Assembly (NCBI RefSeq): GCF_000330505.1
Contig: NW_004440445.1
Coordinates: 410,539 to 472,974 of the forward strand
Source of the DNA: Entamoeba invadens IP1
Lineage: Eukaryota > Evosea > Mastigamoebida > Endamoebidae
DNA length: 62,436 bases
Reading direction: 5' to 3'
Below the pieces are notes generated by a model. It searched no databases and was not told the origin of the DNA. It saw nothing but the letters and a program-made list of their open reading frames with translations. Positions within the stretch are counted from its first letter, which is position 1; every line of letters starts with the position of its first letter. Below, piece by piece: positions 53,001 to 61,675 of this stretch. Position numbers and translations under genes: made by a program.

Positions 53001-53501
53001 GCAAAAGGAAAGAATGATGTCACGCACCTCATTTTTATTTGATATCGCGCTCCAACACTCCAACAACACATACCTTAATGCATTCATTATTCTTACTTGG
53101 ACTTCGAGTGACTTCTTCGTCGACTCTTCACACGCTTTTGTAAATCGCGTTGTTAGTCCCAGCACCATGTCAGGACTTGACATAAACATCGTATGTGTCC
53201 ACATGAACGTTTGCATAAATTCGGTCGTCGAAGTACATATTTCGTTCAAAAGTGCGTTTTCAGTGGCTTTGATGATTCGATTGTTCTCTCGGTGTGTTGT
53301 TGGCTCTTCTTTTAAGATAGAGTCCAATGTCATATGTGGAGTGACCTCCGAGATGGTATGTTCGTCGGAGGAATCCGACCCTTCACTGACTTCCATAGTG
53401 TCGATAAAACTGACGACACTTGGTCGGACACAGTACTTTGGTGGTGAGACTGAACTGTCGGAAGTTGTTGTCTCAGGGCTTTCGTGAAGAGTTGGACGCA
53501 T
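50079..53501 (-). CDS. RasGEF protein with a RhoGAP-like domain lacking the arginine finger
   Basis: 1140 residues, one exon. Residues about 79-180 are a RasGEF-N module (NEICTSTTEFMQTFMWTH) and about 222-440 the CDC25-type RasGEF (ISPLEFARQMTLMIH, NDVVKYLVNVAHFCLDMRNY, PRVPYLGITLKDMTFIAEG). Around 722-900 lies a RhoGAP-like fold: ERGIPLLVIDLIKSIY, then TEGSLFNVP where RhoGAPs have EGIFRxSG, so the catalytic Arg is Asn. A conserved LFL and VLMKVFATYNALYP follow. The last 150 residues are basic and low complexity with possible phosphorylation sites. The protein probably activates a Ras/Rap-type GTPase and uses the GAP-like part for binding a Rho GTPase. Confidence 0.85.
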   Translation of the reverse strand: MRPTLHESPETTTSDSSVSPPKYCVRPSVVSFIDTMEVSEGSDSSDEHTISEVTPHMTLDSILKEEPTTHRENNRIIKATENALLNEICTSTTEFMQTFMWTHTMFMSSPDMVLGLTTRFTKACEESTKKSLEVQVRIMNALRYVLLECWSAISNKNEVRDIILSFCETLSISGKVKQAELLKTNLNKRLEGKEILYVESVKELRPPIPPFSEVLNVQKEINIFDISPLEFARQMTLMIHSAFCKIKLYEFFKWTNEKVGCKSLNTLVMFYNNFQKYFQVLILTAQSKQARNDVVKYLVNVAHFCLDMRNYDVMVCIMQIFTTACMFRLKNMFEAMSTETKTRYDEMVKISSPTNNWANLRILISKDVDNPRVPYLGITLKDMTFIAEGHTTRTDDGLVNFEKCRMMCKIVRMFDETNIKGFNFKVENNIRWFIEHLKDDMDESTMLELSSEIENSSLISVKFEHNGEIESVECDKRSIIEDVFGTGIGILMNKGLLENRVLDMKSPVTELKVEFGDSFLAMYKGLNKVPFVFRYDTQNVLLSLAVDVTWGFYETIPIIQSYMMEPIGFLPLVIDENYRVTGILNIEERIDETLDGGLGFYLLPLDYFNARRSKLEDDLHRYQYAPIFCQYDFKNQNESIVVLLIDHFIAMYKDGFCFRLFPIDFVRFNIVSKTKAFYFEKIPGMKYKSPYSIDTPLELSGETEELITLAQKLQKQSGMHERTLIGIHPSLTHLERGIPLLVIDLIKSIYTDENFVTEGSLFNVPIENDLKIVDMFNTNTIIGSFKEKVGILKLFLECSCTPFFLHLDNIDFSTFSSLTPDLKMKKMRDWTVKVHPSMTGIFVVLMKVFATYNALYPQTDFKEWAFCISSDVKASEILNFIVKNSDLLNDVKVTSQYSLPIVCYDKKTYVFTQDDFTFFNDEVHYALNTPTSILNYFTKKNVQINTICGETNSLVGKTEEKKMLIGSKHVEDESTIRQTMTPQPSCKPLTFGVLTEDSKKLILGTSEERYGNLSPRLKPPRKSDPNKHTKSPISFHFIPFSPIFGRLSGKGKENGRKSGSTPRESGFHEEQKIIPLESLKECSGENPDILEETRGLPGLGKIEAKDSPALRRKNEEKEKKRRNVGFANFTYQDVILQGNK

Positions 53502-54614
53502 AGAAAAATGTACTTTTTTGTTTTATTCTATTTTTTTAATTCGTTTTCTCTGGAAAATTGGTTCTAATTGTTTATGTAATTGTTGAAGGTATTAAAGAAC
53601 GAAAGGACTCATTTCCCGATACTTTAGATATGGCTGTTTGAAAGAAATAGTCGAACAAGTTCGAATTCACATAATTGACAGAATGTACTATAAGTATGGG
53701 ATCTTATTAGTATTTTTATGGTATATCTTTTTTCTTTTCAATGAATATTTCCTTTCAGTAAAAAATCAACTTTTCCAATATCTTTGATATGCCGTACTAT
53801 TCTAGTATAGTCAGTCTTCTTGTCTTTTTGTGAAGAAAAAAAGGAAAATATATAAAAATAATTAATAGATCGTACAAGAGAATCTTTTTATCTTTTTTTT
53901 ACAGAAAATCTTCACTTGATTTTTTTTTGGTTATTTTTATTTATAAAATTGCTAATTTTATTATATTTTATTTTAAAAAAATTATATAGTTCATTATTAG
54001 TTAGTTTTGGTTGAAAAAACAAAAAAAACCTATATTATTATAAATTTATGAATAATATTAAATTAAATATTAAAATAGTAATACATTATCAAACAACTAT
54101 TCAAGCTTTGTTTGAAATAAAAAATTATTAAAAATATACTAGTTAAAGTTTTTTATTTTTGTATCACAAATTAATAAATAATAATATGACGTATTGTTAT
54201 CATCTAAAAAATATAAACAAGTTAAGCACAAAACAAGAGTTATTTATGTTTGCATCTTTCAAACCCCTCATAATTGGTCAGTTATTTCTCATGCCTTTCA
54301 TAACCACAAACTTTATATTTAACACATTCCAGTTTTTCAACACCCCCGATTTCCGCACTATTTTGGGGACAATGAGGGAAGGAAACACTGAAATCATTTT
54401 TAGTTGAACTATTATTGTAAAAACACAAAAAGGCTATTTGTGCACCATTTGCAATGGGGATAGTCTCCCTTTGATTAGCGAAAAAATACCGTGATATACA
54501 TTCGAGAAAATGCAGTTGAACAAAATAACCACTAAATGGATTGAGTCCACATTTTCGTTTCTCATAACCAAACAAGTTAGAAAAGTAAATAAACACTGTG
54601 AACAAAACTGTGCC
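53502..54614. other. Intergenic region
   Basis: About 1.1 kb between the RasGEF gene start and the end of the next minus-strand gene. Mostly A/T-rich; the last 350 bases are less so and yield two overlapping minus-strand frames (54282-54605, 54434-54757) with no domain, possibly 3' UTR or decayed coding sequence. Confidence 0.5.
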
Positions 54615-55226
54615 TTAGCACAAATTAAAACTAAGCGCCTTCTGTCCGATGTCATATCTCGAGAAGTATCCTTGAATGCTTTTGTCTCCAATACCCAGAA
54701 TCGCTTTGTTGTCCTTTGCCAACAATGAATTGATATAGTCATTAATGTTCTCGCCAACTTGGAGTAAGTCTGTGATATTCATTAAGTACTGTCCTTTGTA
54801 AAAAACCTTTTGAATACGGTCGATTCGAAGACTCTTGTCGGTTTTTCGTGATAATTTGGCGTCGAAAAAAAAGCCGAGTTCAAGAGCAATGTCATATAAA
54901 ATGTTTATAACAAAGATTTTCTTGTTCTTCTCATACCGTCTGAAAGCAGTTTGTTTATTCATGCCACGCTTGCACTCTTCATCGTACATAGGTCTGCAGT
55001 GGTCATCAGCCATTTTCATGACTTCGAGTTCTTCCCCGTTGATCCGAATAAGCTTAAGTTTAGGCATGCAATGTCGGACTATTGTCTGCTTCCGAGGCTT
55101 CTTTACTACAAACTCGCAGAACGAATTTAAAAGACCAATCAAGATAGCGTGTTGCATCGTCTCGTAGTTTTGGAGGTTCCTCTTGTTGACAATATACCTT
55201 GGTGTAAACGTTTGCTCGCTCGACAT
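54615..55226 (-). CDS. Conserved-looking protein of unknown function
   Basis: 203 residues, one exon, start supported by a GTATTTAATTT box 29-39 bases upstream. The sequence is mixed helical and basic (KKPRKQTIVRHCMPKLKLIR, MNKQTAFRRYEKNKKIFVIN) with a central ILYDIALELGFFFDAKLSRK helix and a C-terminal GDKSIQGYFSRYDIGQKAL. There is no signal peptide, membrane span or metal motif. Composition is balanced relative to the A/T-rich flanks, supporting a real gene. No family recognised. Confidence 0.6.
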   Translation of the reverse strand: MSSEQTFTPRYIVNKRNLQNYETMQHAILIGLLNSFCEFVVKKPRKQTIVRHCMPKLKLIRINGEELEVMKMADDHCRPMYDEECKRGMNKQTAFRRYEKNKKIFVINILYDIALELGFFFDAKLSRKTDKSLRIDRIQKVFYKGQYLMNITDLLQVGENINDYINSLLAKDNKAILGIGDKSIQGYFSRYDIGQKALSFNLC

Positions 55227-57159
55227 GACTGAATTGTTTGTTTCTTGCTCAGTTAAATTAAATACTAGAAGGGGTAGATATTTTTCAATTTTTATTTTGG
55301 TTTCTTCCTTATCAACCCGATCATATACACTTTTCTAGACTTGAGTAAACATTTCACTTGTTGCCACTTTTGGCAGACGCGCAGAACCTTTTTTCATCTG
55401 ATAATATGTGTGTTTAAAAACAGCTTTTAAAGTTCACGCTCTGTATAGTTTCATTGACATTCATTTTTACCATAATGTGCAAGATGAGGGTATGTAAGAT
55501 AAACCACGTTTATTTGTGAAAGAAGTATAGTATTTTTTATCGTTTATTGAATGTAATTAATGGTTTGTGGACTGAAAATGAAAACGTCCAATCAATCAAC
55601 GGCTTTTTTCATAAAAATAGAAAAAATGTCCTTCTTCAAAAACAAATATAGAATTGTCTTTTTTTGCTGGGCTTTTTTGCACTAAAATGTGGGCATATTT
55701 CAAATATAGAAACTGTGTTTTATAAAAATAATACAAGTTTTCAAATTCAACATAACCCAATTTTTCGGTGAAGATAATAAATGGATTGGTGCTGAAAAAC
55801 AGGGAATAAGGAACACAGAAAAATTTTTTCAAATGAAATTGTATTGTTTTTATTTAAAAAAAATGAAAAAAATAAACTTGTTCGGCATTTTGTGCAACAC
55901 CCTCGTAATTGAGAAGGAGTTACCTTAGTTCCTTGACAACGAAGAAAATGTGCCGTTATTTGTCTTTTGTATTTTTTTGGACAAGGTTAAAAACAACAAA
56001 AATAGAAAAAAGCTGTTTGCCTAAAAAATTGTATTTTTGTTCAATACTTTTTTTGTTGTTTCAATAAAGACCAAAAGCATACTGAAATAATACTAACCAA
56101 ATCCAACATTTTTATAGTAAAAATTATTAAATGGGAACAAAACAGAAATATATGCAAAATGTTTTTTTTTATAAATGAAATAATGGTTTTTATTTTTTCT
56201 GGTGTGTTTATAGACAAAAAATATTCGAAAAATACGTATTTTAACGGGGAAGTGAACAGACAATAATTGTTTGTTCTGGGCAATTATAATGCTTTAAAAA
56301 ATTGTAATGATAATCAGAATTATTAAAGTATGATATAATGATGTTAAATTTTATTTATGAAAAAGTTTTGGAATTACCTGAAATACAAGGATTTTCCCTT
56401 AAACATGGCCGGTATTTGGATTGTTGAAGCAACAAAAGTTGAGTAGAAAAACACTTTATATATTTTTATTTGCTTTATCTGTCCGGCAAATACAATTATT
56501 GTTTACTTAAATTAACTCTTTAATTCTAATCTACACCAAAAAAATAACAACTATAGTATTGACAAGAATTTCGTTCATTTGAAAATTGAAATTCTATCAA
56601 TTATAACTAGTTTGCATTTCATTCATATACAATGTTTAAATCTAATTTAAACATAATTAAAATAAAATGATTTTTATTTTGTGTTGCAATATATAGTATT
56701 TATTTAATTAAAATTACTTTATAATTGTTTATATTAATTTAATTATATTTATTAATAATTTATATGTAAATAATTAATATATTTATAACATTTAAATTAT
56801 ATTTTAACAATATGAATAATATATAAAATAATTATGAATATTATAATTAGAAAAGTTAAATATATTATAATTTATTATTCAAATATAGTCTTAGCTCAAA
56901 GATACATAAAAATAATCTATTTGTCAAGAATTTAACAGAAAAAATATAATTTATTTGCCGAACAAGACAGAATTTGAAAAAATTTTTTAATGATTAGACA
57001 ATATAAAATAATAAAAATAAGTCAAATAATAATTATTTGTTTTATTTTAATATCAAAAAAAGAATTGAAAAATAAACAAATAAAACAAAAACAAAAAAAA
57101 CTATATAAAGATATTTAAACAGAAGCACACCAATATATTAAAGATTTGAACAACAAACA
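55227..57159. other. Gene desert, first part
   Basis: About 1.9 kb of A/T-rich sequence upstream of the 203-residue gene. Short hydrophobic open frames occur (for example 55596-55832 and 56041-56283, minus) but look like chance. Patches of less A/T-rich sequence (55890-55950, 56380-56450) could be old element fragments; none was identified. Confidence 0.5.
55255..55265 (-). promoter_or_regulatory. TATA-like box
   Basis: Minus strand GTATTTAATTT, close to the Entamoeba TATA-like consensus, 29-39 bases before the ATG at 55226. Confidence 0.55.
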
Positions 57160-58115
57160 CTCAACCATTAATAAAAAATTTTGGAACGACATTAAAGTGG
57201 ATTTTGATAATCATTATCCAAGTTATAATATTCTTGTTCAACAACTTGAATCTTACAGAAGAAAACACATAAAAAATTTTAATCATCTTTGAACAAGTAA
57301 AAACAATGAAATGATAGATAAACTATACGACTATATTAAAAAACAACAAGTGTATGTGGTTACAAAAACTATTATATTCAACAAGAGGTAGTCAGATAAA
57401 CACAAGAAAAAGAAAAATACCTGATCAAAATTATAATGGATATACCCATATATGTAAAAATATTCAAAAATAAGATCAAACTCGGATATCTACAGTCGTG
57501 TGGGATTAAAGAGCTAGTCGACTTATCGTTACTCGCTCTTGAAATGGAAGAAATCGAGAAAAAGGTTATCAAATAGTACAAGTCTGATATTTATAACACA
57601 GATAAGTCTGGTCTTTTTTATCGTCAGCTTCCTTATCATAGTCTAACATTAAAACAAATCTCAAAAATGTAAAATTCGAAAATAGACAATAACAATCATG
57701 GTTTGATGTAACTCAAATGGGAGCGACAAGTTGCAATAGTTAAATTTTTACATATTAGAAAACCAAAAAGGTTGCTCGTGTTTTTTTTAAAAGAATACAA
57801 GATCATGAACAAACAAGATGATTCAAATTGGATGTTGGACCAAATATGGAACTGGTCTCTTTAAAAAAGGGCGAAGAACTTGAAAAGCAGGCAGATAAAT
57901 TGTGTTGCTCATAGATAATGCTTCAACTCAGAAAGAAGTGTAAACACCACTAAACATTGAAATCGTCAGAATATCACCTGGTCTAAAAAGTAAATTTCAG
58001 CCTGATGTCCAGTGTATCATTTCATAATTTAAAAGTATTATAAAAAAAGAATTCAAAAAGATTTATTTACAAAAACAAAAAGCACATTCAGGGCTTTTAA
58101 AAACAAAGTTAAAAA
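57160..58115 (+). pseudogene. Decayed pogo/Tigger-type DDE transposase
   Basis: Plus-strand translation across frames gives a broken pogo/Tigger (DDE_1) transposase. Segments in order: FKNKIKLGYLQSCGIKELVD and ALEMEEIEKK (57440-57570), then after a stop SDIYNTDKSGLFYRQLPY, matching the family's DIYNADETGLFYRLLP with the first catalytic Asp kept. Later come a Lys/Pro patch, LIDNASTQ (near 57915-57935, second catalytic Asp; family LIDNAPSH) and SKFQPDVQC (57985-58015; family SKLQPLDQG). Many in-frame stops and frameshifts show it is long dead. An upstream piece (57160-57350, FWNDIKVDF and YIKKQQVYVVTK) may be the N-terminal DNA-binding part. Element ends were not located. Confidence 0.75.
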
Positions 58116-58721
58116 GACAAGGGTTGATTTTTATTGAATAATGGTTTCAGAAAATTTAAAATAAACTTTTTGATGGCAATTCTAATTTAATGTTTGAATA
58201 AAACAAAATTGTTTTAATTTGTCTTTTCGATTTTTTTGGGCTTTATTTTTTTAGTTGGTATTTAAAAAAAATAAAAAATAAAAAATAAAAATGGCAAAAG
58301 TTTTTCTTTGGTTTTTTATTCAATAAATGAAAAATGGATAATCTGTTGTTCTTTGTGATAACATAACAGCCACATTGTAAATATAACAGTATAATTTGAT
58401 ACTTTGTTGTTGCTGGAAATAATTTTAAAGTAAAATTTACACCTTTAAAATATGCTTCACAAGTTGATGTTCAATTCTGATTAAAACATAAAATAATAAT
58501 TATCAATTGTTTTTCAGACTTAATTTAACAGACTTTAAGTGTAATTATATTAGTTAACATTATTTCGCGTTTTAAACAAACTTGATAATCAAACAGAAGA
58601 TGTTTATTTATTTCATATGATAGATGTATTTGAACTAATTGTTGCACCACTATCCATGTTTTCAATTGTGTTTAACAGTCAACATAAAAAGTTTTTATTC
58701 AATACTTACTGTTGAACATAG

Positions 58722-58897
58722 AGTCAGTCTTTAAACGTTATCTGGTGCCTTTTGGACCATAAAGATTGAAATGTTTCGGGAAGCCGTCCCAAAAACCCAT
58801 CCCAATTGTTTCGGGTTTTTTCACACTTTACCTAATGCCCGATTTTTAGACAATATTAAAGCTATTTTGTCCACTAGATATCGTTTGAGACAAGATA
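58722..58897 (-). mobile_element. MITE-like element, copy A
   Basis: About 176 bases, starting AGTCAGTCTTTAAACG and ending GTTTGAGACAAGAT. It aligns along most of its length with the reverse complement of copy B (59474-59666), sharing TTTTGGACCAT, TTTCGGGAA, TTTACCTAAT and ATTTTGTC in the same order. The ends are imperfect inverted repeats of each other. More diverged than copy B. Confidence 0.65.
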
Positions 58898-59473
58898 ATG
58901 TTAAAAGACTGGCTCTATGTTTTATTACAAATATAAAATAAAAAAATAAATATTAATTACATATACTTTGGTAAATTTGTGAAAGAAAAATTCTTTGAAA
59001 TTATATTTTTATATTTTTATAAAATATGTGCTAAAATTTTGGTTTTTGCCATTATTTTAGTTTTTGTGTGTTTTTTGATTAACAAAGAAATTGAAGTATA
59101 ACTAAAAATAATTTGGATTTGTGCTATTTATTGAAATCACAATGTAATCGAGTTCTTAAATCTTGCCACGTGGGGACGGGGGGTTTGAAATTTTGAGAGC
59201 CCCGAGCACATAAAGGGGAAATAAATATCTAGAAGGAACTTATAGTCCGTGAATTGGGTATAAATTAAACGACCCAGAAATCGAAGAAAAAATTCTCATA
59301 TAAAATTGTGAAAGTAGAGTTCATTTTAATTAAAAGTGATACAAATGTTTCGACTAAAGTTACAATTTGAGAATAAAATAATTAATTGTAAGACAATAAT
59401 TAAATTGGCCAGTAGCGCAACAAATATACACCTTTTATTGTATTGATATTTTTATGATAATTAAAATGGTATA

Positions 59474-59666
59474 AAGTCTGTCTAAAAACGTTGTCCATTT
59501 GACAAAATTTTACACAAAATAAGTTGAAAAATTTAGGAATTAGGTAAAAACGATCAAATCCCGGTAAAAAATATGAAACAATGTTTTGGGATTGTTTCGA
59601 ATTGTTTCCCGAAATATTCCAGTTTTGATGGTCCAAAAATGCCTGGACAACGTTTTCAGACTGACT
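59474..59666 (+). mobile_element. MITE-like element, copy B, with 23-base terminal inverted repeats
   Basis: About 193 bases bounded by TIRs agreeing at 21 of 23 positions: the left end begins AGTCTGTCTAAAAACG and the right end, read in reverse, AGTCAGTCTGAAAACG, both continuing TTGTCCA. TATA flanks both sides, consistent with a TA target duplication as in the Tc1/mariner/pogo superfamily. No coding capacity. DNA transposons of the mariner, Mutator, hAT and piggyBac types are known to be common in E. invadens and E. moshkovskii. Confidence 0.75.
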
Positions 59667-60649
59667 ATATAATATAATTAATATTCAATATTTTATTTTC
59701 AATAAAATTAAAATGATATAAATATAATTTATTCAATTTACAATAAAACTTAAAATGTCGGTAACAGATAAGACTTATGTGTTACTATTTTTACTTTAAA
59801 GTATCAGTAAAAACTTAAAATTTATTTGTTTTTTATAGCATTTTTATTATAGAATTATGGTTTTGTCCAAATCATGAAGTTAAACTTTACTTTGTAAAAA
59901 AGCATAATTCCCGATATTAAGAGTAATAATGCTTTTTATTTCAAATTATGGATAAAATAATTAAATTGTATAGTTTATTAAAATAACACTAACTGAATAA
60001 TAATTGATAAACCGAAAAAAAAACAATGTTTTAAAAATTGACAATTTTAGCTTTGTTTTTTGAATTTAAAATAAAATAAATAGAATAATTTAATAACAAA
60101 AACTATTTATTTATACTATTTTTATTCGATTTTCTAATTTAAAAAAATGTATTTATCTATTTATAGTATTATTATTTTTTAAAAATGATTTATAAAAAAT
60201 ATTATTAATTAATCAATAAATTAGTAATAATTTTGTTTTAAAAAGTTTAAAAGTAATATTTTATTCAATAACAAATACCACAGTACTTTTGGGATAAAAC
60301 AAAACATGTTATGATTTACTACTTTTAATACTTGAAAAACTATTTAAATATGAAAAATTAATGGATTAAATCGGGAAACTTTTTATTTAAAAACATTACT
60401 TTTCAAAAATAAAACGACGATATTTTTAAATAAGTACAAAAATAGGTTATAATTCTTAATAACGAAATTTTTTCTTTTTACTTATAAGTTATAACATTAA
60501 GCAAAAGAAGGTATCTTTTCAAAACTTTACAAATAAATACAACAATTGGAATTCTGCTTGTAAAACATAGAAAAAATATTTTCAATCGAAATTTTTAGCG
60601 GCTTTTTTGTTCCAAAAGAAAACATCTCAAACTCTAAATCAAATTAGAA

Positions 60650-61372
60650 ATGCTCATTTTGATATTATTTGGATTGTCTTTGGCTTACGACATGTATGGG
60701 GTTCCTCCAGAAAAAGGGTCTACTATTGCCACAAACGAGTTGTATGACCGGACTAAATGCACAACATGTTGCAGGATTATTATTGCGTCTGGATACAACT
60801 ATGACTATAACCGTGGCTTCACGGAAGATGACTACGTTAAAGGAAAAGGGAGAATATTTACCTTTGACTTTGAGTTCGACAACGTCAATGAACTACGAAG
60901 TTCATGGAATCCCTATGAACAAGCAATCATGCTAAGACCACTCAACACGACACGAGACTTCCAGTTCTTTGAGTTTTCTGCTTATAAGATGTTCACATCA
61001 TTTGTATACCCAAGACGTGTTTTTGATGTCAGAAACTTTGTTGTGAAAGGACACGTATTGATCATTTGGAGAAAGAATCCACCACTCTCAGACGCTCCAG
61101 GTACAAACAATCAACGATTTGTTTATGCATTCCCTTATGAAAATAGTTATTACATCGCTGCTTTTGAAAAGAGATGGGTTCCTTATCCAAGACACTTTTT
61201 CTTGCCTTATTATTTAACAAGTCCATACTGTTATGAAGGAAGTCAAAGGGGTGAATTCTTCGATTGGCCAGCAGAGAGTCAAATGAGAAATGTACCAGAC
61301 TGTTTCCAAATAAAAGCGTGGCCGTGCAGCGCAACAGAACCTAGACAGATATTCATTCCCATCTATGCCTAA
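60650..61372 (+). CDS. Secreted protein of unknown function
   Basis: 240 residues. A short signal peptide (MLILILFGLSLA, cleavage near 12-13) is followed by a Tyr/Phe/Arg-rich compact domain with cysteines in CTTCC near the N-terminus and three more near the end (PYCYEG, PDCFQ, WPCS), suggesting disulfides. No C-terminal hydrophobic tail, so secreted or vesicle-stored. Motifs such as FEFSAYKMFTSFVYPRR do not match a family I know. The gene stands isolated at the edge of the transposon-rich desert with A/T-rich flanks on both sides. Confidence 0.7.
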   Translation: MLILILFGLSLAYDMYGVPPEKGSTIATNELYDRTKCTTCCRIIIASGYNYDYNRGFTEDDYVKGKGRIFTFDFEFDNVNELRSSWNPYEQAIMLRPLNTTRDFQFFEFSAYKMFTSFVYPRRVFDVRNFVVKGHVLIIWRKNPPLSDAPGTNNQRFVYAFPYENSYYIAAFEKRWVPYPRHFFLPYYLTSPYCYEGSQRGEFFDWPAESQMRNVPDCFQIKAWPCSATEPRQIFIPIYA

Positions 61373-61675
61373 TTTTTACATTTTTGTTTTGATGGTGTTA
61401 AATGGAAGTTCTTTCAATAATTTTTTTTCAAAATAAATGAATAAATCAAATTATTATTTCAATTTCAAAAACAAGGTAATTAACGAGTTTTTTTTTGAAT
61501 TTGAAAACTTTTTATCTTTAAAAAAACAATTCAAAAAAGTTCAATAAAAATGTTTTTGTAGTAAAAACATAAAATCGTGATGCGTTCATTTTGTTAACAA
61601 TAATACAAGTATTCTATTAACTATAATTAATTATATATTTTTAATAAATACAAAAACAAGGAAATCAGTCATTAA
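61373..61675. other. AT-rich spacer
   Basis: About 300 bases, A/T-rich with T- and A-runs, between two plus-strand genes. Nothing else recognised. Confidence 0.6.

Larger units (their letters stand above)
58116..60649. other. Gene desert with transposon debris
   Basis: About 2.5 kb of mostly A/T-rich sequence downstream of the transposase remnant. Besides the two MITE-like copies it has a local GC-rich patch at about 59165-59215 (cacgtggggacggggggttt and gagagccccgagc), unlike anything nearby. No gene recognised. Confidence 0.6.

Noticed and set aside
52708..53487. 259-codon plus-strand frame opposite the RasGEF
   Set aside because: Antisense to the RasGEF-N and RasGEF modules, no recognisable domain.
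54282..54757. Two overlapping minus-strand frames downstream of the 203-residue gene
   Set aside because: No domain; one overlaps the real gene end. Kept only as a note on the spacer.
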